Below, in pieces: positions 1 to 9,214 of a stretch of DNA of 64,000 nt. The notes under the pieces were generated by a model that saw nothing but the letters and a program-made list of their open reading frames with translations, was not told the origin of the DNA and did not search any database. Source of the stretch: Bradyrhizobium arachidis (GTDB lineage Bacteria; Pseudomonadota; Alphaproteobacteria; Rhizobiales; Xanthobacteraceae); the NCBI RefSeq assembly GCF_024758505.1, contig NZ_CP077970.1:1116001-1180000 (forward strand), written 5' to 3'. Each line of letters begins with the position of its first letter. Position 1 is the first letter of the stretch. The position numbers and the translations under genes were made by a program.

Positions 1-490
1 CGTCAGCCTGGTGGATGGTTCCTTCTGTAGAGAAGCCCTCCAGGATGAAGTAGCCATCCTTCCACTCCGAGACCGTAGTAGGACCGAGAACTTCGTATTC
101 CACGCCAGGCTTTGGCTTCGTCTGCAAGAGCACGCCGATGGGAACGCCATCGTCCATGCATTTGACTAAGCCACGATTGGTGGCCTCCCTGTCGCGCTGC
201 GCTGGGTCCCGGTTCTCCTGGAAATAAGGATAGACCCAACTGCCGTCTGGACGCCGCTGCACCTCTTTGTCGGCATAAGGACTCTCTAAGGTCTGGCGCA
301 CGCTGAGCGCGTATTCCGTGTAGTGGGGTTTATAGATGCCCTTCGCCTGGTTCACTAGCCGCGCGCCTTGGTCGGCGTGAGCCTGGATATCCGACCAGGT
401 AACAGTTTGACCGGTATGGTCTCGGAACCACCGGAGCGCCACCCCGTGCTCACCGGTCGTATTCGCAACAGCATCATTCAGATCGGACAT
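1..490 (-). CDS. Partial HNH-type restriction endonuclease with SRA-like N-terminal part
   Basis: An open frame runs from an ATG at 490 leftward to the window edge without a stop (163 codons). A GGGGG stretch six bases upstream of the ATG can act as ribosome binding site. The segment around residues 105-155, with motifs NRGLVKCMDDGVPIGVL, YEVLGPTTVSEWKDGYFILEG and nearby aromatic residues, resembles the YDG/SRA-like N-terminal domain of bacterial HNH endonucleases (ScoMcrA-like, modification-dependent). The expected HNH domain would lie outside the window, so the nuclease assignment is inference. It is divergent from the OLD nuclease gene, consistent with a defence island. Confidence 0.55.
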   Translation of the reverse strand, partial: MSDLNDAVANTTGEHGVALRWFRDHTGQTVTWSDIQAHADQGARLVNQAKGIYKPHYTEYALSVRQTLESPYADKEVQRRPDGSWVYPYFQENRDPAQRDREATNRGLVKCMDDGVPIGVLLQTKPKPGVEYEVLGPTTVSEWKDGYFILEGFSTEGTIHQAD

Positions 491-777
491 CAAGCACCCC
501 CGAACCCGTATACCGGTCCGATCCGCTTGGGGAAAGTTGAAGCTTACTGAAACGGGCTGTTTGGTCGCTGGTCCGTCGACAAGCTGGCCCGCGTCTGGTA
601 GCGGCCGGGTCCAGAAAATCGCCCGGGCAGGACACGGTATGACCTTCTGGTCAGGCTGGGCTGAGGGGCTTGGGGAAATCGTGGGGATAGAGAGGTTTGG
701 CTTTGCTCTCGTTGAAGTAACCCATGGTAGAACGCCTTCCACGAGACGAGGAAAACGGGCAAATCGGGGGACCAGCC
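491..777. promoter_or_regulatory. Divergent intergenic region between endonuclease and OLD genes
   Basis: About 290 bases separate the two divergent start codons, so promoters of both genes should lie here. No clear -35/-10 pair, operator or RNA structure stood out. An in-frame ATG at 724 would lengthen the OLD protein by 18 residues, but it lacks a good ribosome binding site. Confidence 0.35.
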
Positions 778-2688
778 GTGAAACTGGTGAGCGTCGAAGT
801 CGATCATTTCAAAAACATTCTAAAATCGGGGGACGTGGCAATCCAGCCAGACGTAACCTGCGTGGTTGGTAAAAACGAGTCGGGGAAAACTGCGTTCTTG
901 CAGGCACTCCATCGGTTTAATCCCGCCCAACCCAACGTGATGTTCAACGCTCAGCGCCAATACCCTGCCTGGCTTGAGAAGCAGCATCGGCGGCGGAAAA
1001 ATCTAGACGAGCACTGCCCAGTAGCGTGCACCTTCGAGCTTGAAAAGCCAGACCTCGAACTGGTTGAGGAAGCGCTCGGTCGCGGTGCCCTCAAAAACAA
1101 GACAATCTCTATTTCGCGAACTTACGGCAATGAGTTTCGATGGAACGTCGAGATAAACGAACCTACCATCGTCGCTCATATCGCGAGCGGGCTGCTTACT
1201 GGAGGCCCAACCCCGACTAGCATTGATGATCTCAATAAGCTCATCGAAACGCTCGGCAACAGCACACACGCTGATGAGGCTAAGACGGCGGCAGATCGCA
1301 CATTGGCCCGCGATCTAACCGAGGCCCGGACCAAGGCTCTTGGAGAACGCGCATCGATCGACGAGAGGCCCTGGGACCTTCTTCTGCCCCGGTTACCTCA
1401 ATTCTTTTACTTCGATGACTACAGCCAGCTCCCCGCGTCCGTAAAAATCCGCCAGTTGCTGGCCAAGAATAAGAAGGACTTGAACTCGGGGGAATTGACC
1501 GCGCGCGCTCTGCTCGAACTCGGCGGGGCGGACAATGAATACTTGCTGAACCCGGATTACGAGACGCGAAAGCGAGAGCTTGAAAACATCGCAAACGCGA
1601 TAACGCACCAAGTCCTCACGTTCTGGAGCACTAACCCCGAGCTTCGCACAGAAGTCGATATGACTTTGAAGCAAGAGCAGGCCGCTAATGGCCAACAGCA
1701 GGTCTTGGACGAGCTGAAAATCCGACTATACGACAATCGTCATCTGCTTTCGTTGTCATTCGATGAACGTTCGACTGGTTTTCGCTGGTTCTTCTCCTTC
1801 CTCGCTGCATTTTCCGAGTATGAGAACAATGATACGCCTGTCGTCATTCTCCTCGATGAGCCCGGCCTAGGTCTACACGCCCGCGCGCAGGCAGATTTTC
1901 TGCGGTTCATTGACGAACGTTTGAGCAAGCGATGCCCTGTCATCTACACGACCCATTCGCCGTTCATGGTGCAACCCGGCAAGTTGGAGCGCGTGAGGCT
2001 GGTCCAAGATGGCGGCCGCCAAGTCGGCTCCCAGATCACTTCTAATGTTCTGTCCACGGATCGCGACACACTATTTCCGCTGCAGGGAGCTCTGGGCTAC
2101 GACATGGTCCAGCATCTCTTCATTGCTCCGCATAACCTCATTGTCGAAGGCACGTCTGATTTCACCTACCTAAATCTCCTGTCGACACATCTAGCGAGCA
2201 TGGGGCGAACTGGGTTGGACCCGAAATGGTCTATTATCCCAGTCGGAGGCGCTGACCTCATCCCGTCTTTTGTAGCCTTGCTGGGAAATCACCTCGAACT
2301 AACGGTGCTGATCGACTCCCGCAAAGAGGGGAACCAGCGCCTTCAACACCTGACCCAGCTGGGATTGTTGAAGGGTACACGATTGATCACGATCGGAGAG
2401 ATCATCGGGGCTAAGGTCGGCGACGTGGAGGACCTATTCGCGCCGGAAGAATACCTGAGGCTCTTCAACGAGGCGTTCGCGAAGTCCTTTAAGGTTTCCG
2501 ATCTGGTCGGGAAAGACTCGATCGTCAACAGGCTCGCGCGCCTTATAAAAGTTGATCGATATGACCATGGCCTTCCCGCGACGGCGCTGCTCAAGAATTA
2601 TCCGAGTATCCTGCCGACGCTTGCGCCAGAGACGCTGACGCGATTTGAAAGCCTCTTTCAGCGCATCAACTCTACCCTCGGCACCTAG
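778..2688 (+). CDS. OLD-family ATP-dependent endonuclease (AAA ATPase plus TOPRIM)
   Basis: The start is taken as GTG 778 because GGGGGA lies about seven bases upstream; ATG 724 is the alternative. The 636-residue product has an N-terminal SMC/RecF-like ATPase with Walker A GKNESGKT (residues ~31-38), Walker B/signature LLDEPGLGLHA (~357-367) and the switch TTHSPF (~391). A C-terminal TOPRIM domain follows, with IVEGTSD (~455) and VLIDSR (~510). This order is the class-1/2 OLD layout; OLD proteins act as nucleases in anti-phage defence, alone or with GajB, PtuB or retron partners. No GajB-like helicase follows. It lies 0.7 kb before a retron, but the gap argues against one operon. Confidence 0.85.
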   Translation: MKLVSVEVDHFKNILKSGDVAIQPDVTCVVGKNESGKTAFLQALHRFNPAQPNVMFNAQRQYPAWLEKQHRRRKNLDEHCPVACTFELEKPDLELVEEALGRGALKNKTISISRTYGNEFRWNVEINEPTIVAHIASGLLTGGPTPTSIDDLNKLIETLGNSTHADEAKTAADRTLARDLTEARTKALGERASIDERPWDLLLPRLPQFFYFDDYSQLPASVKIRQLLAKNKKDLNSGELTARALLELGGADNEYLLNPDYETRKRELENIANAITHQVLTFWSTNPELRTEVDMTLKQEQAANGQQQVLDELKIRLYDNRHLLSLSFDERSTGFRWFFSFLAAFSEYENNDTPVVILLDEPGLGLHARAQADFLRFIDERLSKRCPVIYTTHSPFMVQPGKLERVRLVQDGGRQVGSQITSNVLSTDRDTLFPLQGALGYDMVQHLFIAPHNLIVEGTSDFTYLNLLSTHLASMGRTGLDPKWSIIPVGGADLIPSFVALLGNHLELTVLIDSRKEGNQRLQHLTQLGLLKGTRLITIGEIIGAKVGDVEDLFAPEEYLRLFNEAFAKSFKVSDLVGKDSIVNRLARLIKVDRYDHGLPATALLKNYPSILPTLAPETLTRFESLFQRINSTLGT

Positions 2689-3415
2689 CCTTGCGACGCA
2701 CCATAGACGGAACGCTCAAAGGCTGAAGAGGGTTTGCCGTCGTCGCCTATGGCGCGCTTCACCAGCGTAGCGCGGCAAAGGAGCGGCGGCTCTTTTCCGA
2801 TACCAGTGCGGCGATATCTCGATCAATGGACAATGGGCGGGCCGGTGCCTGTCATTTGGACGCGCTACCGACCTGTCCGGGTTCGTGGCCGTTGACGAGC
2901 GACTTGGTGCCGGAGAAATTTTATTTCAAGGGATTTCGCCGTTGTGCGGGCGCGAACGTTGGAGCGCCGCCGCGCTCCGATGCGCAGGGGGCTCTCCTTT
3001 TCGGAAGTCCCCCCGGCCCTTTGAACGATGTCCGCTGTGCCTTCAACGGCCACAAAAGCGGGCACCGCCGCAGCTCCGGTTGGGTCAACAGCTGCCATTC
3101 GCCTTGCCGGATCAGTCCAAGACCAAAGTGATTACGTCATGTAACTGTCCGCCAGCATCGGAAGCCGGTGGCGAGAATGCGCGTCAGAAGCCTCTTCGGC
3201 CGCTCTGTTCTAATCGACCGCTACTCGCGCAAAATCGTCCGGCGTCATCATGGCAGGTCAACGTTGTGGATGTGGGGCCGTTCCGGGATGCTGAAATTGG
3301 GACACTGCGCGGCGTGAAGGAAAACGGTTAGCAGGGCGTGCCGACTTTGCTGGGGCCTGTTGATAAGTGCTAGCAAGGCTTGCTGTTAAAGCGCTGTTTT
3401 GATCAACTGCAACCA
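2689..3415. other. Non-coding spacer between OLD gene and retron
   Basis: About 730 bases with only short, unconvincing open frames on both strands. GC-rich segments around 2740-3090 can form hairpins, but I recognise no gene, IS end or tRNA. The retron promoter should lie in the last ~100 bases. Confidence 0.4.
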
Positions 3416-3540
3416 CGGCTTGCGGATAGATTTTTCTGTTGTGTTTCGCGACAGTTGATATGAATGCCAGCGGCAATGCGCGCTCCTTGCAGATCGCTAT
3501 GATCGGACGGAACATCTGGCCTACGAGTATCCGCAAGCCG
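3416..3540 (+). ncRNA. Retron msr-msd non-coding RNA
   Basis: A perfect 13-bp inverted repeat bounds this 125-base segment: cggcttgcggata at 3416-3428 and its complement tatccgcaagccg at 3528-3540. It ends seven bases before the RT start codon. This is the a1/a2 arrangement that retron ncRNAs need for priming. Inside, CTGTTG/CGACAG (3436-3441 with 3449-3454) closes a short loop containing TTT, as in msr stem-loops. GCCAG 3466-3470 pairs with CTGGC 3516-3520 and encloses further pairings (AGCG/CGCT, GCAA/TTGC) that fit the msd hairpin. The priming guanosine and the msDNA ends cannot be set from sequence alone. Confidence 0.8.
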
Positions 3541-3547
3541 ATTTCCC

Positions 3548-5248
3548 ATGACTAATAAGCTATCTCAGCTAAAGGGCGCTAAGACGCTCCCGCAACTGGC
3601 GCGCGTCCTGGGTATCCAACCTCACGCGCTGTCCTACGTACTCTACTGGCTGACGGACGATCAGAAGTACGAAAGTTTCACTATTCCCAAACGAGGCGGT
3701 GGACGGCGATCGATCACGGCCCCGAAGACGCACCTGAAGATGATCCAGACCAAGCTCGCGAAGCGTCTTCTGGACATTCACGTCGAGCTTGAGGATGGAC
3801 GATCGAAGAAGCAGTGCAGGCTGTCGCACGGTTTCAAACGTGGCTATTCCATCATCACCAACGCAGCGGCACACCGCAACAAGCGTTACGTCTTCAACGC
3901 GGACCTCAAGGATTTCTTTCCATCAATCAACTTCGGAAGAGTGCTTGGCTTCTTCACGAAGGATCGAAACTTCGCGCTCGAACCCACTGTTGCCACCGTC
4001 ATCGCCCAGATAGCCTGCCACAATAACCAACTTCCGCAGGGTAGCCCGTGTTCGCCGGTTATCTCGAACTTGATCGCGCACGTGCTGGACATCCACCTCA
4101 ATAGGATCGCCACCGACGCCAATTGTACGTATACACGCTATGTTGATGACCTGACGTTCTCCACGAACGAGCAGGAATTTCCGTCTTCAATAGCGCGGCT
4201 CGTTTCAGACAGCACAAGCATCTGGGTGCCCGGAGACAGCCTCGTTCGATACGTGTATCGATCTGGCTTCAAACTGAACCATGACAAGACGCGAATGCAG
4301 AGGCGAAATTCGCGGCAGGATACCACAGGGCTGATCGTAAATAAAAAGGTCAACGTTCGAAACGAATATTACAAGATCGCTCGGGCAAAATGCCATCATC
4401 TTTTTCAGCACGGCTATTGCTACTCTGAGCACGACCACGAAGCGCTTTCAGATGCCGCCCTTGAGGGCGCAATGAGCTTTATCTATCACATTCGCGGCCT
4501 CAGGACGGCTGATTGGAAGTTAGAGCAGAAGAGCTTCTATCAATTGTATCGACAGTTCTTGGACTACAGAGCGTTCTACGGGCTGGCACGCCCCCGGATA
4601 ATTTGCGAAGGCAAGACGGACAATATTTACCTGCGATGTGCCATGGGCGCGCTTAGCGCCAAGTTCCCGCAGTTCATTCACCCTGACCCGAAGGTGGGAC
4701 TTAACTTCGATTTCTTTTACTACACCGATGCGTCAGCGACATTTCAAGATTTGTCCGGGGGGACCGGCGAGCTGAACAAACTCTTGGGCTCTTATAGAGG
4801 AAGGGCCTCGTCCTTTAAGCACGGCTCGACGCAACCGGTTCTCATGGTCGTCGACAACGACTCGGGATCAAACGGATTGTTCAAGCACTTGGCTGCGATA
4901 CTCGGAAAACCCGTTGGTGGGATGGACCCGTTCTACCACGTGTTTGACAATCTCTACGTGGTACCAATACCGAAAACCGGAACTGCGGCGGCCATCGAAG
5001 ATCTCTTCGAGCCGCATCTTCTTACGAAGACTATTAGCGGTAGGGCGTTCGATAGAACTGGCAAAAAGAAGGATCTCAGCAAGTGGTATACGAAGGTCGA
5101 CTTTGCAACACAGATCGTGAAGCCCGAGCGCGCTGGGATTGAGTTCAAGGGCTTCGAACCCCTGCTGCAAGCGCTATTAGATGCGCAGAAGGACTTTGAC
5201 TCGAAGCTCGTCCATCCTGCCGCGCCCGTGGCAATAGCGGCCGAATAA
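3548..5248 (+). CDS. Retron reverse transcriptase with C-terminal TOPRIM domain
   Basis: The 566-residue protein has a retron-type RT in its first ~310 residues: DLKDFFPSI (motif A), GSPCSPVISNL, the catalytic YVDD around residue 198, and TGLIVN matching the retron VTG motif. Residues ~350-470 look like a TOPRIM-type nuclease, with IICEGKTDN (~352) and VVDNDSG (~435). RT-TOPRIM fusions of this length are known from Ec67/Eco2-type (type I-C) retrons, where the fused nuclease is the effector and msDNA synthesis restrains it. The ncRNA sits directly upstream. No strong Shine-Dalgarno is visible; the start follows a2 by seven bases. Confidence 0.9.
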   Translation: MTNKLSQLKGAKTLPQLARVLGIQPHALSYVLYWLTDDQKYESFTIPKRGGGRRSITAPKTHLKMIQTKLAKRLLDIHVELEDGRSKKQCRLSHGFKRGYSIITNAAAHRNKRYVFNADLKDFFPSINFGRVLGFFTKDRNFALEPTVATVIAQIACHNNQLPQGSPCSPVISNLIAHVLDIHLNRIATDANCTYTRYVDDLTFSTNEQEFPSSIARLVSDSTSIWVPGDSLVRYVYRSGFKLNHDKTRMQRRNSRQDTTGLIVNKKVNVRNEYYKIARAKCHHLFQHGYCYSEHDHEALSDAALEGAMSFIYHIRGLRTADWKLEQKSFYQLYRQFLDYRAFYGLARPRIICEGKTDNIYLRCAMGALSAKFPQFIHPDPKVGLNFDFFYYTDASATFQDLSGGTGELNKLLGSYRGRASSFKHGSTQPVLMVVDNDSGSNGLFKHLAAILGKPVGGMDPFYHVFDNLYVVPIPKTGTAAAIEDLFEPHLLTKTISGRAFDRTGKKKDLSKWYTKVDFATQIVKPERAGIEFKGFEPLLQALLDAQKDFDSKLVHPAAPVAIAAE

Positions 5249-5333
5249 CACCGTCTGCAGGTTCCCACGAGCTGTGGTAGCTTCCTATCTCCCTTCAACG
5301 CAGATTTCCGCTCCCCCAAAGCCGACATGCTGA

Positions 5334-5869
5334 TCAGTTCACGCGCGGCAGCGGCGGCAGTTCGATGATCTTGTTGCTCCGATCAGAGGCGGCGGTTTCG
5401 GTGACCTTGAGCTGCAGCTCCGCGAGCCGTGTCTCCAACCTGGCCTGCTTTGTCTTCAATTCGGCGTTTTCCCTCGTAACGCGCGACAGCTCGTTCTCCA
5501 GGGCCTCGCAGACGGTGCCGGTCGCGCGGGCCACCTCAAGCAATTCGGCCTCAATCTCGGCGATGCGTTGCGCTGCCGCGGCATTGGCGGCGGTCTCGGC
5601 GTGCTCCCGCTCGGCGTTTACGCGCTTCACGCGCTCACGCTGGCGCTCGACTTCGAACTGCTCTTCCTCTGTGCAAGCTCGCGACGATGCCGCTCGTTGA
5701 GGCTCTCGACGCGCGGCTCGAATACGACGCCAGCGTTGCTTTTGCCAGCGTCGTCTTCGTAGACGGCAGGCTCGTCCACCGCCCAATCCGTCTCGCACCG
5801 TCCTCGCTCAACTGCAGCACGCGCTTTGGCGAGAATTTCGTCACGCTCTTGATCGCTGTATCGGCCCAT
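5334..5869 (-). pseudogene. Frameshifted coiled-coil protein of the capsid mini-element
   Basis: Two overlapping minus-strand frames make one sensible protein. The N-terminal part (from ATG 5869, MGRYSDQERDEILAKAR...) runs to about 5660. The C-terminal part continues in another frame from about 5690 to 5334: a long Glu/Ala/Arg-rich coiled coil ending ELPPLPRVN. Neither frame alone has both a start context and the conserved-looking tail, so one frameshift near 5655-5690 is inferred. It lies seven bases after the capsid gene and was probably co-transcribed with it. Function unknown; a scaffold-like role would be speculation. Confidence 0.55.
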
Positions 5870-5876
5870 CGTTCAC

Positions 5877-6899
5877 CTACCAATTGACGCTTTGAAGCCA
5901 CGTGATGGCACTTGGCGAACGCGGGCCCCATGTCGCGGGAATGACGAGGCGTAGACCGACGCTGTCAGTCTGAAACGTGCTCATGATCGGGCGGGCGAAC
6001 ACGCCACCAATATCGACGACGTCGGTGGGTGACGACTCCATGTGCGCGGCCATCTCGCCGCTCGCGTCGATGCGTGGCGGCTCGACCACGGTGGCGATGG
6101 CTTCGGGCACCAGGCCGACGACGGTTTTGTCCGGCAAAGCCGCCGATGGGAACACCGGCCAGATGTCTCTCGGTGCCAGCATGGCAAGGCTGACGGCCTG
6201 CGCAGGCGCGGCGATCAACATCGGAGTGCCGCTACCCGAGACAGGCGCAAGGGCCTTGGCGAGCTGCTGAAGATCGGCGACCATGGCGTCGAGCGGATTG
6301 CCGGGGTTGGCTGGCGTGAGCGGCGGGATGCCGTTCAAGAGGCCCGGTGGCTGCTGACCGGGGATGCCCGGCGAGGTCGAGAATAGCAGCGCGTCGAGCG
6401 AAGCAGCGGTAGTCTCGCTCAACGTCTGACGCACGATGGCTTCCGCCCGCGTATTACGAAGCATCTCGTTCGTCAGCACGACGATCACGGCGACCTTGTG
6501 AGGGTCGAGCAGCTTGCCGGTCGTCGCACCTTGCTGCACCGGGATCGGCCGTCCTTCGCCTACCCAACCAGCGGCCGGGAGTGACACGGCCGGGATAGAA
6601 AGCTGTGTCGCGTGATCGAACGCCAGCCCGAGAGAGCGCGCGATCACCTGAGCCGCAGCGCTGATAGGCACGAGGCTTTCGACGAGGTGCATGATGACGG
6701 CCATCAGCGCCGCTGCGTCGGTCGTCGATGTCGGCTGCTGCGCGGCGCGGATGAGTAACGGGACGTTCCGATCATCCTGCCAGCTGGCCTTGGCGAGCGG
6801 TTCGCGTACCTTCCGGCAAACATCGAGGCAGGCGCGCGCAAGGGAGCGTACTTTGCTCGCGCGCGGCATCGCGGTCGAGTCTGAGCGGGATCGGTGCAT
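5877..6899 (-). CDS. Phage major capsid protein (HK97-like), 5' end probably frameshifted
   Basis: The 340-residue product has the features of an HK97-fold capsid: an N-terminal Arg-rich segment, repeated small hydrophobic stretches, AGWVGEGRPIPV, VAVIVVLTNEML, and a C-terminal part with DIGGVFARPIMSTFQTDSVGLRL. A better start, ATG 6903, opens the other frame with MNAPIPLRLDRDAAR. That sequence joins naturally to SKVRSLARACLDVC of this frame if two bases are restored in the GC run near 6860, so the present gene may be damaged at its start or begin at an internal ATG near 6869. No portal, terminase or protease gene accompanies it. Confidence 0.75.
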   Translation of the reverse strand: MHRSRSDSTAMPRASKVRSLARACLDVCRKVREPLAKASWQDDRNVPLLIRAAQQPTSTTDAAALMAVIMHLVESLVPISAAAQVIARSLGLAFDHATQLSIPAVSLPAAGWVGEGRPIPVQQGATTGKLLDPHKVAVIVVLTNEMLRNTRAEAIVRQTLSETTAASLDALLFSTSPGIPGQQPPGLLNGIPPLTPANPGNPLDAMVADLQQLAKALAPVSGSGTPMLIAAPAQAVSLAMLAPRDIWPVFPSAALPDKTVVGLVPEAIATVVEPPRIDASGEMAAHMESSPTDVVDIGGVFARPIMSTFQTDSVGLRLVIPATWGPRSPSAITWLQSVNW

Positions 6900-6988
6900 T
6901 CATGGCGGGCCTCGTTTGATCGGGGCCATGATCGCACGACGCGGAGTCAGCAGATGGGTATGCCTCCCGTATTTTTCGGCTGGGCCTT

Positions 6989-7216
6989 TCACGAATGCGC
7001 GGCGGCATCGTGGAGCATCCGCTCGATGGCTTCGCTGATCTCGTGCCAGTCATGAACTTCGTGCGGCGGCAGCCAGCCGGTACGGACCAACAGGTCAACA
7101 ACTTGGCTGCCGATCTCGATCTGTGCCGACATCTTGCCGTCACGCTGACGCTGGCGATAGCGGGCCTTACGGCGCGCTGACGGTGACGGTTTCCTGGATG
7201 GCGAGCGCTTGAGCAT
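6989..7216 (-). CDS. Small hypothetical protein of the capsid mini-element
   Basis: A 75-residue frame. It starts with a basic, Ser/Arg/Lys-rich tail (MLKRSPSRKPSPSARRKARYRQRQRDGK) and continues into a predicted helical part with VVDLLVRTGWLPP and ISEAIERMLHDAA. The pattern of charged tail plus amphipathic helices suggests a DNA- or phage-protein-binding role, but I do not recognise the family. It lies 90 bases upstream of the capsid gene on the same strand. Confidence 0.5.
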   Translation of the reverse strand: MLKRSPSRKPSPSARRKARYRQRQRDGKMSAQIEIGSQVVDLLVRTGWLPPHEVHDWHEISEAIERMLHDAAAHS

Positions 7217-7872
7217 CGGTCAGCCTGCGTTACGCCCGGCCGCGCGGTCAAGAAGGGAAACACGGCAGCTAATTATCATGTTGGCGTTCTCCTCTTTCAT
7301 GGCGTGAGCATCATTTTCTTCTGCGCGCACGCCTCAAGCCCTTTCTCCCTTGAGATGAAGACCCGAGGTTGAAGCTTGAGCACGAGCTTCTTCCCGAACC
7401 TTCACATCACGCCCCGGTATGAGGGGGGGCGGCATTTGCGCCGCCGGATACTCGGTTGCCCTTCGCCTTTCGGCGCACCGCCTTTTGGGCGGCGTCTCCG
7501 TGCGCTTTTTTCGGCGCGCACCGGCGCTTTTGTTGGTAAGGAGCCATACCGGGCTCCCGCGCCGCTTTCACCGAACCGGGCTTCCCCGGTGCCGTCGGCA
7601 GTTAGCCGTCGCTCAAGGACCGGGTCGCAATTGGCACAGCGTTGCCCGGATTTGGTTTGTCCGGGCTAGAGCGACCCGGTCCGCTGCGTGGATAGAGCGC
7701 CACGTCCGCGCTGCGATCGTTCATGTGCGGCTTCGAGAGGCCGGACGGCGGGGCAAGATCGGGACAAGACCGCCGCTATTTTGGTCGGGCTGTTGGTTAG
7801 CGAAGCGGGTCCACCGAGCACTTCGCGCCAACGTCCGACCGCACGGACGCGGTTCGTTAGTTGGCCTCCTCC
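7217..7872. other. GC-rich non-coding stretch in the mini-element
   Basis: About 650 bases without a convincing gene. Several short GC hairpins occur, for example GGCGGC/GCCGCC around 7431-7448. The plus-strand frame at 7419-8009 overlaps a better minus-strand gene and has an Arg-rich composition typical of a shadow frame. I see no RNA gene. Confidence 0.4.
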
Positions 7873-8214
7873 TCAGTTACGGTTTCGGTGCTTTCGGTTA
7901 CGGTCGCTTCCGTAACGGCTTCCGCCTTGCGCGCCCTGTAACGGCGCACGCGTTCGGCGGCGGTTGGATCGGAGGACGGCTTCGGCGGCGGTTCCGGATG
8001 CGTCGGTAGGCTGAGTCGGCGGCGCAGGGGCCGTGTAACGCGACGCGCGTTGGGCCGCGTAATCCTCCAGTGCCCATGTCAGGATGTCGATGAAGTTGTC
8101 GATGTAAGTGCAATGGACGAAGAACTTGGCCTCTTCGCCGTAGCAGTCGGTCTGCACGAGCACCAGGCCGCCGTCCTCGATCTTGACGCGGACCTCATTC
8201 TGCTGGTGCAGCAA
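7873..8214 (-). CDS. Hypothetical protein, 113 residues
   Basis: The first ~75 residues look like a real folded domain (VRVKIEDGGLVLVQ, EEAKFFVHCTYIDNFIDILTWALEDY). The remainder is a low-complexity Pro/Thr/Arg-rich tail that may be a later extension or read-through after a lost stop. It sits between the AlpA-like gene and the capsid gene, on the same strand. No family recognised. Confidence 0.5.
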   Translation of the reverse strand: MLHQQNEVRVKIEDGGLVLVQTDCYGEEAKFFVHCTYIDNFIDILTWALEDYAAQRASRYTAPAPPTQPTDASGTAAEAVLRSNRRRTRAPLQGAQGGSRYGSDRNRKHRNRN

Positions 8215-8379
8215 GAAATAGGTCTTCGGTTCTCCTCGCGCGGATCGGTCATGTGCTCGGTCCTTCCTCGCGGCTTTTCAGCCGGTGACCGAGCTGCTAA
8301 AAGGAGTGGCCTTGCCAGGTCCGAATTCTTTGCTCGGTCGGGAAAATAGCGACGCCGCCCCACCGGGCGGCGTTTGCGT

Positions 8380-8646
8380 TTACGCAGTGTTGTTAGGCCC
8401 CGCTGCAGCGGCTTGAGTCGATTTGTGCGGCCGAGACTGACGCTTTGCATTCGGTCCCCGCAGGAACTGCGCGACGCGCTGATCCCACATTCTCTTCGGG
8501 ACCCAGAGAAAGCTGCCGTCCTCTTCAGTGGGAATGTCGTTGCGTTCAGCGGCCCTGTAGCTTTCGGATCGGCTCCATCCGATCAGCGCGCCAGCGGCGG
8601 GGACTGAATAGTAGTGGAGCTTGCGCAGCTTACGACTCAAACGCAT
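8380..8646 (-). CDS. Small AlpA/excisionase-like DNA-binding protein
   Basis: An 88-residue basic protein. Residues ~14-50 (VPAAGALIGWSRSESYRAAERNDIP followed by FLWVPKRMWD) read like the MerR/AlpA-type winged helix of excisionases: hydrophobic helix, turn, recognition helix, then a beta hairpin with a conserved Val-Pro. It is divergent from the integrase-side genes, the usual place for an excisionase or regulator in satellites. The role as recombination directionality factor is inference. Confidence 0.55.
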   Translation of the reverse strand: MRLSRKLRKLHYYSVPAAGALIGWSRSESYRAAERNDIPTEEDGSFLWVPKRMWDQRVAQFLRGPNAKRQSRPHKSTQAAAAGPNNTA

Positions 8647-8770
8647 GGGGAGCTTTCCGGACAGCCCGAAACGGGACGTTTCCAGAATATCCCATTAATG
8701 GGGTGTAGACAACCCATCGATGAGACGTTAATGTCCCGTTCAATCCCCTAGTGAACCGAAGGGCTTAACG

Positions 8771-9214
8771 ATGGCACCCCGCCGAAAGAAGGCATCGGCT
8801 CCCCCCAAGGCATCAAGTCCCACCGAGGCATCGAGTCCCGCAAAGGGATACGCCTACACTCCCGCGTTTCAGATGGCTCGGGAATACAAGCTCCGCCTGC
8901 CGCCTGACGTGTCGGGGTGGGTCGAGCAAAGGGCGAAGGACACCGGCTGGCCGCAGAACCGGGTGATCACCAGCGGCCTGAGCAGCCTCGAACATCTGGA
9001 AAAGTTTCGCGACTTCGGCGAGCTGCTGGAGCACTTCAAGACCACGCTGGCCAAGTACAGCGCGCGGATTGTCGCGGCTGATCTCAGCGATGAGCTGCTG
9101 CGCGCCGTCGATGCGGTGCTGGAGGCGACTGATGGCGAGCTGCAGGCGCGACTCGACAAGCTGCGCGTTGTCCGCAGCGATATGCAGAAGCACAAACGAG
9201 TCATGAGGGAATGA
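8771..9214 (+). CDS. Hypothetical protein next to integrase, 147 residues
   Basis: Starts with a Lys/Ala/Pro/Ser-rich tail and a repeated KASSPTEASSP-like stretch. It continues into a mostly helical domain (MAREYKLRLPPDVSGWVEQRAKDTGWPQNRVITSGLSSLEHL), which resembles a ribbon-helix-helix or related small DNA-binding fold. Long amphipathic helices follow. It begins the plus-strand operon that leads to the integrase, and its stop overlaps the next start codon (ATGA at 9211). A regulatory role is plausible but not shown. Confidence 0.6.
   Translation: MAPRRKKASAPPKASSPTEASSPAKGYAYTPAFQMAREYKLRLPPDVSGWVEQRAKDTGWPQNRVITSGLSSLEHLEKFRDFGELLEHFKTTLAKYSARIVAADLSDELLRAVDAVLEATDGELQARLDKLRVVRSDMQKHKRVMRE

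Noticed and set aside
7419..8009. 196-codon plus-strand frame in the mini-element
   Set aside because: Arg-rich shadow composition, partly opposite a better minus-strand gene, and no ribosome binding site.
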